Shown: one piece after another, positions 7,592 to 14,010 of the stretch | Layout: each line of letters opens with the position of its first letter | Position numbering within the stretch: the first letter of the stretch is position 1 | DNA from: Candidatus Zixiibacteriota bacterium | GTDB taxonomy: Bacteria; Zixibacteria; MSB-5A5; GN15; JAAZOE01 | Direction of reading: 5' to 3' | Assembly (NCBI GenBank): GCA_012797915.1 | Contig: JAAZOE010000167.1 | Location: 1 to 14,010 of the forward strand | DNA: 14,010 nt | Program-made: the position numbers and the translations under genes | Notes under the pieces: model-generated | What the model was told of the DNA's origin: nothing | The model's input: the letters and a program-made list of their open reading frames with translations, nothing else | Databases searched by the model: none

Positions 7592-8304
7592 TCATCGGCG
7601 GGCTTCAGCACCTTTCCCTCATCGACTACCCTGGTGTTCCGTGCGCCGTGCTGTTCACGCGCGGCTGCAATTTCCGATGCCACTACTGTCATAATCCTGA
7701 GCTCGTTGTGCCGGAACAGTTCGGTCAGGAAGTACCGCTTGCCGAGGTGTACGGCTTTCTCAAGCTACGCCAAGGCAAGTTGCAGGCAGTGTGCGTTACC
7801 GGCGGCGAGCCGACGCTCCACCTTGATCTTCCTGATATGTTGAGGAAAATCAAAAGCCTGGACTACTTGGTCAAGCTCGACACAAACGGGAGTCAACCGG
7901 AATTTCTAGAGAGGATGTTCGACGATGAGCTCCTCGACTACGTCGCAATGGACATTAAAGCCCCGCTTGCGGACTATGAGAAGATTACCGGAGTTCACTT
8001 GCCCCAGGAGCGGCTTGCGAGGAGCATCGAGGCAATCATTACCTCCGGAATCGAGTATGAGTTTCGGACAACAATAGTAACGTCTCTCACCACCAAAGAT
8101 GATATCCGTCATATCGCTCGCACTATACGCGGCGCGAGACGATATTATCTACAGGCATTTGTCCCAACCAAGATGTTGGATTCTAGATTGCGGAATGAGC
8201 ACCGCTATTCCTCAGAAGAACTCACCCAACTCGCCAAAGAATTGGAGACAGATGTGCAACTCTGCGGTGTGAGAAATATGTCCGAAATGTCGGAAGTGGA
8301 TTAA
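7588..8304 (+). CDS. nrdG: Anaerobic ribonucleotide reductase activating protein (radical SAM)
   Basis: This 238-residue activase generates the glycyl radical on NrdD by reductive cleavage of S-adenosylmethionine at a [4Fe-4S] cluster. The cluster motif CNFRCHYC supplies Cys27, Cys31 and Cys34. GGEPT further on is the SAM-contacting motif, and LDTNGS and DIKAP are typical of the barrel strands. The opening, GLQHLSLIDYPG, places it in the longer NrdG subfamily (TIGR02495-like) rather than the short E. coli type of about 154 residues. The start at 7588 is set by the ATGA overlap with the nrdD stop (7589-7591), indicating translational coupling. A frame open from 7510 only reads across nrdD in another phase. 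No gene follows before the IS element. Confidence 0.93.
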   Translation: MIIGGLQHLSLIDYPGVPCAVLFTRGCNFRCHYCHNPELVVPEQFGQEVPLAEVYGFLKLRQGKLQAVCVTGGEPTLHLDLPDMLRKIKSLDYLVKLDTNGSQPEFLERMFDDELLDYVAMDIKAPLADYEKITGVHLPQERLARSIEAIITSGIEYEFRTTIVTSLTTKDDIRHIARTIRGARRYYLQAFVPTKMLDSRLRNEHRYSSEELTQLAKELETDVQLCGVRNMSEMSEVD

Positions 8305-8326
8305 AATCAAAGACACTGGTCGGTGG

Positions 8327-8383
8327 CCCACCCTTTAGGGGTGGGGAAAACCGTGCCCCGGCCGATGTCCACATCGGCCGGGG
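8327..8383. repeat. Two strong hairpins downstream of nrdG
   Basis: CCCACCC (8327-8333) pairs with GGGTGGG (8339-8345) around a five-base loop. CCCCGGCCGATGT (8356-8368) pairs with ACATCGGCCGGGG (8371-8383), a 13-bp perfect inverted repeat with a two-base centre. Neither is followed by a T-run, so they are not textbook intrinsic terminators. They could stop or protect the nrdDG transcript, or be intergenic palindromic repeats like those at 9976-10305 and 13811-13945. Confidence 0.6.
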
Positions 8384-8402
8384 TGCCCCGCCGCTTGGGT
8401 CG

Positions 8403-8412
8403 TGTTGAGAAA
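8403..8412 (+). repeat. IS left terminal inverted repeat
   Basis: TGTTGAGAAA matches the TGTTGAAAAA of the right end (on the opposite strand) with one mismatch. Similarity fades inward of it. Confidence 0.55.
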
Positions 8413-8433
8413 CCCCGGCTTTGGATGTGGGGT

Positions 8434-9762
8434 CTATACATTGTCCGTGAGCGCGGCCAAGGAGTAGTTTGAGCGCCATGAACGCGTCAGAAAACGGCGG
8501 ATGAGACGTCGGAAGGCATCGGAGATCGATAAAACGACCGAAAAACCAATAAAAGCAGCCGCCAAACGCTTGAAATTCATCACCGCCGCGATCAGCAGAC
8601 ACTGCACCCGCATCTTGGCCAGACCGCGCCGCCACGCCCGCCGCAACCCGTGCCATTGTTTCGCCTCCGCAAACACCCCCTCAATCACCGGCGCCCGAGA
8701 TCGGTAGAATTGCCGAAAACTCGCCGTCCGACTGTCCGCCCGAAGACGGATCAACGCCGCATGATGAGAGCCGACCTGTATCGTCCGATACTGGTGACGT
8801 GTACACCGTTCCCGCAACACACAATCCCGACAGGCCGCCTTCGAAGCCCGATACCGTCGCCGTCCGGAACGTGTCGTATCCAACCCGATATACCGCAGTA
8901 TCGCCCCGGCTGGACAGGTAAACTCATCCCGTTGCTCATCATAGCTAAAATCTTCCACCGTGAAACCATCGCGCCCGGCGCATGTCACCGGCTTCTGCGC
9001 CGGACTGACCAACCGAATCCCGCGCTCCTCCAACGCCGCTCGATTCTGTCCGCTGCCATACGACATGTCGCCACACACCGCCTCCGGCGCCGCCCCCAAG
9101 TGATCCCTAACCTCATCTATCAGCGACACCATCTCCGTATCGTCAGCCCGATTAGCCGGAAAAACCTTCACCCCCACCACGACTCGGGATTGTCCATCCG
9201 CCACCGTCGCCTGCTTATACCCCGGCGCTTTCTTCCCCCCAGGAAAACGGCCCAAACGAGCCTCCGGGTCGGGACTGTCCACCGTGCCCACCCGATTCGC
9301 ATCCAAATCCGCCCGGATCGTGGTCGCGTCCACATGGACAATCTTCCCGTCGATCAGGCCACTGGCTCGGCACTGCGCAATGCTCCGGGTAAACACCTCA
9401 TTGAACACCGTATCGCCAAGTCGATCCATGACCTTCGACAAGGTCGAATGGTCCGGCAATGGCTCGCTCAGGCCATAACCGATGAACCAGCGATACCCCA
9501 TGTGCAGGTTGACCTCCTCCAAAAGCGAACGCACCGAACCAATCCCGGTGATGGCCTGCAGCAAAAACAACCTGACGATGACCTCCGGATCAATCGATGG
9601 CCGCCCGTTGTCCTGACAATAACAGGGTCGAACCGACTCGTGCACGAAACCCAGGTCCAGAACCTGATTCAACCGGTACAACCAGTGGGTTCGGGGAACC
9701 AGCGCATCCAAGGACGGCGCCAGCGTCATCTCCGTCTGATGTATCTCTCGTTTGCTTTGCAT
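8434..9762 (-). CDS. IS1182-family DDE transposase
   Basis: This 442-residue transposase cuts and joins the ends of the surrounding element. It has an N-terminal DUF772-like helical region (about 50-125, with IDPEVIVRLFLLQ and DHSTLSK). The DDE catalytic domain follows, with candidate residues Asp145 (VHVDATTIR), Asp232 (CGDMSYGSGQN) and Glu361 (VIEGVFAEAKQWHGLRRA). A cysteine cluster sits between the second Asp and the Glu (CPAG at 283, CRDC at 311-314, Cys320), as is common in IS1182 relatives. The frame is uninterrupted and of normal length. I chose the ATG at 9762. A TTG one codon upstream is also possible. No strong ribosome-binding site is visible, which is usual for IS genes. It is oriented opposite to nrdDG. 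Confidence 0.93.
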   Translation of the reverse strand: MQSKREIHQTEMTLAPSLDALVPRTHWLYRLNQVLDLGFVHESVRPCYCQDNGRPSIDPEVIVRLFLLQAITGIGSVRSLLEEVNLHMGYRWFIGYGLSEPLPDHSTLSKVMDRLGDTVFNEVFTRSIAQCRASGLIDGKIVHVDATTIRADLDANRVGTVDSPDPEARLGRFPGGKKAPGYKQATVADGQSRVVVGVKVFPANRADDTEMVSLIDEVRDHLGAAPEAVCGDMSYGSGQNRAALEERGIRLVSPAQKPVTCAGRDGFTVEDFSYDEQRDEFTCPAGAILRYIGLDTTRSGRRRYRASKAACRDCVLRERCTRHQYRTIQVGSHHAALIRLRADSRTASFRQFYRSRAPVIEGVFAEAKQWHGLRRAWRRGLAKMRVQCLLIAAVMNFKRLAAAFIGFSVVLSISDAFRRLIRRFLTRSWRSNYSLAALTDNV

Positions 9763-9797
9763 CAACCAAGGCTAGAAAACAACAACCATAACACCAA

Positions 9798-9810
9798 GAC
9801 TTTTTCAACA
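9798..9810 (-). repeat. IS right terminal inverted repeat
   Basis: On the minus strand this reads TGTTGAAAAAGTC. The same 13 bases occur on the plus strand at 13979-13991. Confidence 0.6.
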
Positions 9811-9975
9811 GGCCCAAAAGGGCGAGGGGAGAAGATGGAGTGCAGACCACCGGGGCGGTGATAATTCCCTGTATTTTCATGTTCGTCTTCCGGTTGCGGG
9901 AAAATGGGTTCGATTGGTTACTTTTTGATGGGGACCCGATTCGCCTGTCCTGAATGGCGGGACAGGTGGACAATC

Positions 9976-10002
9976 CACCCTCAAGCCAAAAGCTTGAGGG
10001 TG
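9976..10002. repeat. Perfect 11-bp hairpin
   Basis: CACCCTCAAGC (9976-9986) pairs with GCTTGAGGGTG (9992-10002) around loop CAAAA. No T-run follows on either strand. Confidence 0.6.
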
Positions 10003-10085
10003 CCACCCGGAGACGGGTACGGGCAACCGTCGGCGGCGAAGGGGATCGGGCAACCGAGCACAACGCGGCGGGGACACGGTCGAAT

Positions 10086-10104
10086 CCCGACCCGGAGGGT
10101 CGGG
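10086..10104. repeat. Perfect 8-bp hairpin
   Basis: CCCGACCC (10086-10093) pairs with GGGTCGGG (10097-10104) around a three-base loop. Confidence 0.55.
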
Positions 10105-10265
10105 GCACCCAATGGCTGGAGATTGTGTCCTGTTTGCGCTCGACAGGCGGGCCGAGGCGGTAAATAGTCCTCATATATATGGCGCCGGATTGTCCTTTAC
10201 CACCAACTCGGTGTTGATCTGGCGTCGCGTTTGACCAGGAAGGAGCGGGTGCGATGGTACTTACA

Positions 10266-10305
10266 CCCACCTGCCAGTCCCGCCGAAGGCGGGATTCTGG
10301 GTGGG
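10266..10305. repeat. Composite hairpin with CCGCC/GGCGG core
   Basis: The inner stem is TCCCGCC-GAA-GGCGGGA (10278-10294). The outer arms are CCAG (10274-10277) with CTGG (10297-10300) and CCCAC (10266-10270) with GTGGG (10301-10305), with small bulges. The layout is like the element at 13848-13890. Confidence 0.6.
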
Positions 10306-10343
10306 GTACCCCGTACACCGCGCATGAAATATTTCGCGAATTA

Positions 10344-10751
10344 TTACCGGACAATGAATGGATGGTCTCTCGCATTTCGGTCGCCGCCCCCCAAGTCAAA
10401 GTACTTGCCACAGTTTGAGCATAGCAGAGAGCGCCCGCCCTCTTCTCTCGTGGTAATAATTCCCCTGACAATCTTTTTATCAACATCCCAACACCGCGGG
10501 CAAACTGGGGTATCGGTTTTTTCCTTTGAAAAGGGGTCATTTCTTACCCAATAGATCCCTTTATCGAAATCGATTGTCTGTTGCACCTCCACTTGCTCAC
10601 GGAGATTCCTGTTTTCTCCTCGCAATCGCAGATTCTCTTCGCGAATTCCCTGAAGTTCTTCACGAACGTTCAACAGGGCTTCGTATAAGTCCATTCGCTG
10701 TAATTCTTTTAACAGCGTTGCTGCATCCTTAAGCGCGTCGTAGATAGTCAT
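10344..10751 (-). CDS. Small coiled-coil / zinc-ribbon protein of unknown function
   Basis: This 135-residue protein has two visible parts. Residues about 10-57 form a charged helix with Leu-rich heptads (ELQGIREENLRLRGENRNLREQ), a likely coiled coil and so an oligomerisation region. Residues 84-114 carry CPRC and CSNC, spaced as a zinc ribbon (Cys84, Cys87, Cys111, Cys114), with the conserved-looking phrase CPRCWDVDKK. There is no signal peptide or membrane segment, so it is cytoplasmic. It resembles a recurring type of small bacterial hypothetical protein, but I cannot assign a function. The ATG at 10751 has GGAGG eight bases upstream. It follows groEL on the same strand after about 90 bases, separated by a strong hairpin, so it may be expressed partly by read-through from the heat-shock operon. 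Nucleic-acid or chaperone-related roles are guesses only. Confidence 0.8.
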   Translation of the reverse strand: MTIYDALKDAATLLKELQRMDLYEALLNVREELQGIREENLRLRGENRNLREQVEVQQTIDFDKGIYWVRNDPFSKEKTDTPVCPRCWDVDKKIVRGIITTREEGGRSLLCSNCGKYFDLGGGDRNARDHPFIVR

Positions 10752-10770
10752 TAATCGCCCTCCAAGCGAA

Positions 10771-10804
10771 ACGAGAGGGATGGCGCGGGGCCGATCCCTC
10801 TCGT
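10771..10804 (-). terminator. Hairpin after groEL, possible terminator or attenuator
   Basis: ATCCCTCTCGT and ACGAGAGGGAT form a perfect 11-bp stem (10794-10804 with 10771-10781) around a 12-base loop, about 37 bases after the groEL stop. On the minus strand only a short T-run follows, so termination may be partial. A smaller GCCG-AAAT-CGGC hairpin sits right after the stop codon (10830-10841). Together they separate groEL from the downstream zinc-ribbon gene. Confidence 0.5.
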
Positions 10805-10841
10805 GATGATGCCAAAACTATGATGCGTCGCCGAAATCGGC

Positions 10842-12476
<1,635 letters not shown>

Positions 12477-12494
12477 GATATCATCTCCCTTTGG

Positions 12495-12782
12495 TTATTC
12501 CACGATCGCCAAAACGTCGGATTCGCGCATGATGAGCATTTCTTCGCCGTCCACCGAGATTTCGGTGCCGGAGTATTTGCCGTAGAGAATTTTGTTGCCG
12601 ACTTTGACGGTCATCGGGATGACCTTGCCGTCCTCGGTCTGACGGCCGGTGCCGACGGCTTTGACTTCGCCGTGCATCGGCTTTTCCTTGGCGGTATCGG
12701 GGATGATGATGCCGCCTTTCTTGACTTCAGCCGGTTCGATTGGCTTAACCATGACTCGATCGGCCAGTGGTCTGATGTTCAT
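12495..12782 (-). CDS. groES: Co-chaperonin GroES (Hsp10)
   Basis: This 95-residue protein forms the heptameric lid of the GroEL chamber. It opens with the typical MNIRPLADRVMVKPIEPAE. The mobile loop that contacts GroEL falls at about 17-33 (around KKGGIIIPDT), and the roof and C-terminal strands follow (VKVGNKILYGKYSG, EEMLIMRESDVLAIVE). Length is normal. The start is supported by AGGAGG eight bases upstream. It is the first gene of the groESL operon and lies directly behind the CIRCE operator. Confidence 0.98.
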   Translation of the reverse strand: MNIRPLADRVMVKPIEPAEVKKGGIIIPDTAKEKPMHGEVKAVGTGRQTEDGKVIPMTVKVGNKILYGKYSGTEISVDGEEMLIMRESDVLAIVE

Positions 12783-12851
12783 ACTGCATCCTCCTTAAAG
12801 TTTCCGTTTCAGGACTGTATATCTTTTTGTGTTTTCTGCTTACTTGCCCTA

Positions 12852-12878
12852 TTAGCACTCACTCCAATTGAGTGCTAA
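12852..12878 (-). promoter_or_regulatory. CIRCE operator (HrcA binding site)
   Basis: TTAGCACTC (12852-12860), nine bases, then GAGTGCTAA (12870-12878): a perfect match to the CIRCE consensus. It lies just downstream of the predicted groES start site and about 70 bases before the start codon. HrcA is known to repress groESL from this element and to release it on heat shock. hrcA itself is not in this window. Confidence 0.97.
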
Positions 12879-12887
12879 CGGGCTGAC

Positions 12888-12916
12888 AATAAAAAAAACC
12901 GCCGTATTCCTGTCAA
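12888..12916 (-). promoter_or_regulatory. groESL promoter
   Basis: On the minus strand TTGACA (12916-12911, a perfect -35 box) is followed after 17 bases by TTTATT (12893-12888). TATTGT with a 19-base spacer is an alternative -10 box. The predicted start is near 12881, three bases before the CIRCE element, the usual arrangement for HrcA repression of a housekeeping-sigma promoter. Confidence 0.75.
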
Positions 12917-12985
12917 GCGATTTTCGGAAAATTATAACCCGGCAGTATCTCAAAAGTTCCGACGGTGGTCCGATTTTATCGACAA

Positions 12986-13759
12986 TCAAGGCAGAGAGTT
13001 GTAGTCGGCTATAAGTTTAATTCCCTCAAGGGTTAAGGTTTGGACGACGGCGGTGACGTATTTGCAGTCGGGGGCATAGATTTCGGCCTCGCCGCCGGTG
13101 ACGATGACCGGGACCCGATGGCCGAATTCCTCGAAAATTCTTTCCAAGACATTGTCAATCAATGCGATAGTGCCGTAATACAGCCCCGATTTAATCGCCT
13201 CGGCCGTGGTTTTACCGATGACTCTTCCCGGCTTTTCGATCCGGACCTCGAATAGCCGGGCGGCCTTTTGGGCCAAGTTCGCCCCGGCGGTTTGCGGTCC
13301 GGGGGCGATGATCCCGCCGAGGTAATTGCCGGATTCGGCGACGACATCGAAGGTCGTGGCGGTGCCGATATCGACCACCACCAGGGCCGATTTGTACCGG
13401 GCGTACCCGGCGGCGGCGTTGGCCAAGCGGTCGCTGCCGACCTCACTGGGATCGGTGTAGTCGATCTTGAACGGTAGTTTGATTCGGGCGGAGATGATGA
13501 GCGGTTCGATCTTGAAATAGGCGCGGGTCATCCGTTCATAGATGCCGGTCAGGCAGGGGACGACCGAGCAGACGGCCACCCGACTGACTTCGGCGGCGGG
13601 ATCGGGAATGTGATGGCGCAGCAAGGAAGTAACGGCCAGGCCGGCCTCATCGGCGGTGAGGGCATGGTTGGAGCCGATCCGGAAATGGGCGGCCAGTTCC
13701 TTGTCCCGGAAGACGCCGACGACGGTGTCGGTGTTGCCGATATCGATTGCCAGTAGCAT
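12986..13759 (-). CDS. coaX: Type III pantothenate kinase
   Basis: This 257-residue enzyme phosphorylates pantothenate, the first step of coenzyme A synthesis. It belongs to the ASKHA (acetate and sugar kinase/Hsp70/actin) fold. Visible motifs: LLAIDIGNTDTVVGVF at the N-terminus (phosphate-binding loop with the catalytic Asp6), the PSEVGSDRLANAAA segment (substrate/dimer motif GSDR), VVDIGTATTFDVV (second phosphate loop), and GGIIAPGP. VIVTGGEAE near the end is also typical. Length matches the family. I chose the ATG at 13759, because the frame continues 27 codons upstream but that part is unlike CoaX and lies upstream of a good promoter. No Shine-Dalgarno sequence is present, and the promoter position suggests a leaderless mRNA. 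It runs towards groES, which has its own promoter. Confidence 0.95.
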   Translation of the reverse strand: MLLAIDIGNTDTVVGVFRDKELAAHFRIGSNHALTADEAGLAVTSLLRHHIPDPAAEVSRVAVCSVVPCLTGIYERMTRAYFKIEPLIISARIKLPFKIDYTDPSEVGSDRLANAAAGYARYKSALVVVDIGTATTFDVVAESGNYLGGIIAPGPQTAGANLAQKAARLFEVRIEKPGRVIGKTTAEAIKSGLYYGTIALIDNVLERIFEEFGHRVPVIVTGGEAEIYAPDCKYVTAVVQTLTLEGIKLIADYNSLP

Positions 13760-13765
13760 GGGGGG

Positions 13766-13794
13766 AATATAGGCAATCGAGCGGGGGGAATCAA
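13766..13794 (-). promoter_or_regulatory. coaX promoter giving a leaderless transcript
   Basis: On the minus strand TTGATT (13794-13789) and TATATT (13771-13766) are separated by exactly 17 bases. Only six bases (CCCCCC) lie between the -10 box and the ATG, so the expected +1 position is the A of the start codon. Confidence 0.6.
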
Positions 13795-13810
13795 GGGGTA
13801 TGGAGTATAC

Positions 13811-13945
13811 GACGGCTGAGAGCTGCTCAGCAGCAGACAATTGTCTTCCGCAGGGTCACAATCCGCCTCCGGCGGATCAGGACCCTGCGGGACGTCCATT
13901 TGAAATGGGGGACTCCCGGCAGATGTGGATCCGCCGCGGCGGACC
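13811..13945. repeat. Cluster of palindromes upstream of coaX
   Basis: In order: GCTGC-TCA-GCAGC (13822-13834), AGACAATTGTCT (13835-13846, perfect palindrome), the long element at 13848-13890, GGACGTCC (13890-13897), CCATTTGAAATGG (13896-13908), and TCCGCCGCGGCGGA (13930-13943, perfect palindrome). They are packed almost end to end with no coding sequence. Confidence 0.65.
13848..13890. repeat. 43-base two-tier hairpin element
   Basis: The outer arms CCGCAGGGTC (13848-13857) and GACCCTGCGG (13881-13890) pair over 10 bp. The inner arms ATCCGCC (13861-13867) and GGCGGAT (13871-13877) pair over 7 bp around a TCC loop. ACA and CAG form a symmetric internal loop. Confidence 0.7.
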
Positions 13946-13978
13946 GGGCACAGGGATAGCACCCCCAAACAAGGGGCG

Positions 13979-14010
13979 TGTTGAAAAAGTCCACAAATCT
14001 GAAAGGACCA
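13979..14010 (+). mobile_element. Probable end of a second IS copy, cut by the window edge
   Basis: TGTTGAAAAAGTC (13979-13991), preceded by GGGGCG, is identical over 13 bases to the right terminal repeat of the IS at 8397-9815 (minus strand, 9810-9798). It diverges after that. It reads inward to the right, so the element would extend beyond the window. Because it matches the transposase-start end, its transposase would be expected on the plus strand. Confidence 0.45.

Larger units (their letters stand above)
8397..9815 (-). mobile_element. IS1182-type insertion sequence
   Basis: This is a single-transposase element of about 1.4 kb. The left end (plus strand) reads GGGTCGTGTTGAGAAA from 8397 and the right end (minus strand) reads GGGCCTGTTGAAAAAGTC from 9815, so the terminal repeats are short and imperfect (TGTTGARAAA core). 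I could not find a clear target-site duplication in the flanks, and the exact ends may lie a few bases inside these limits. The transposase is intact, so the copy may still be mobile. Its right end is repeated in inverted orientation at 13979-13991. Confidence 0.75.
9816..10343. other. Gene-free, palindrome-rich intergenic region
   Basis: About 530 bases lie between the IS and the small zinc-ribbon gene. No credible coding frame is seen. It is crowded with inverted repeats: CACCG/CGGTG (9848-9860), CCTGTCC/GGACAGG (9944-9966), GGTGGA/TCCACC (9965-9979), an 11-bp stem at 9976-10002, ACCCG-GAGA-CGGGT (10005-10018), an 8-bp stem at 10086-10104, and a long hairpin at 10266-10305 followed by GGGGTACCCC (10303-10312). 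No tRNA or rRNA is recognisable. Confidence 0.7.

Noticed and set aside
8650..9861. 403-residue plus-strand frame across the IS
   Set aside because: Antisense to the transposase. Arg/Pro/His-rich translation without domain features.
9840..10312. CRISPR array
   Set aside because: The repeats here are inverted rather than direct and evenly spaced, the units differ from each other, and no cas gene is present.
9590..10540. 316-residue minus-strand frame spanning the IS end and the palindromic region
   Set aside because: It crosses the IS boundary, overlaps two real genes in other frames, and has no family resemblance.
13760..13840. 27-residue extension of CoaX to an ATG at 13840
   Set aside because: CoaX proteins begin at the LLAIDIGNT segment, and the extension would place the -10 and -35 boxes inside the coding sequence.

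Overview
The window looks like a chromosomal piece of a GC-rich, Gram-negative (diderm) bacterium. The diderm reading rests on a complete RND inner-membrane pump with a lipoprotein-type periplasmic adaptor. I cannot name the phylum from sequence alone. The numerous G+C-rich intergenic hairpins and the unremarkable GroEL with a GGM-type tail are compatible with several candidate or environmental phyla.

Layout, left to right. (1) 290-871: a small isoprenylcysteine-carboxyl-methyltransferase-like membrane protein. (2) 1015-5182: a tight two-gene RND efflux pair, membrane-fusion adaptor then AcrB-type permease, with no outer-membrane channel gene alongside. (3) 5259-8304: a regulated class III (anaerobic) ribonucleotide reductase unit. 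A sigma70-type promoter is followed by a compact cobalamin-riboswitch-like aptamer, then an expression platform with an intrinsic terminator, a competing antiterminator and a helix covering the ribosome-binding site, then nrdD and nrdG with an ATGA overlap. (4) 8397-9815: an IS1182-type insertion sequence with an intact DDE transposase on the minus strand. (5) 9816-10343: a gene-free stretch packed with hairpin-forming palindromes. (6) Minus strand, 12916 down to 10344: a CIRCE-controlled groES-groEL operon, followed by a small coiled-coil/zinc-ribbon protein of unknown function. (7) Minus strand: coaX, type III pantothenate kinase, apparently transcribed as a leaderless mRNA, with a second run of palindromes upstream. 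(8) The last about 30 bases repeat 13 bases of the IS end at 9798-9810 in inverted orientation, so another IS copy probably starts at the right edge.

The most interesting system is the nrdDG leader. NrdD/NrdG make deoxyribonucleotides without B12, using a glycyl radical. A cobalamin switch in front of them suggests that this pathway is shut off when B12 is available, and so predicts a B12-dependent class II reductase (NrdJ) elsewhere in the genome. The mutually exclusive helices can be read directly by base pairing. The B12 ligand is inferred from aptamer motifs.

The groESL operon and coaX are ordinary housekeeping genes. Together with the small zinc-ribbon gene they sit between the IS at 8397-9815 and the suspected IS end at 13979, which face each other as inverted copies.
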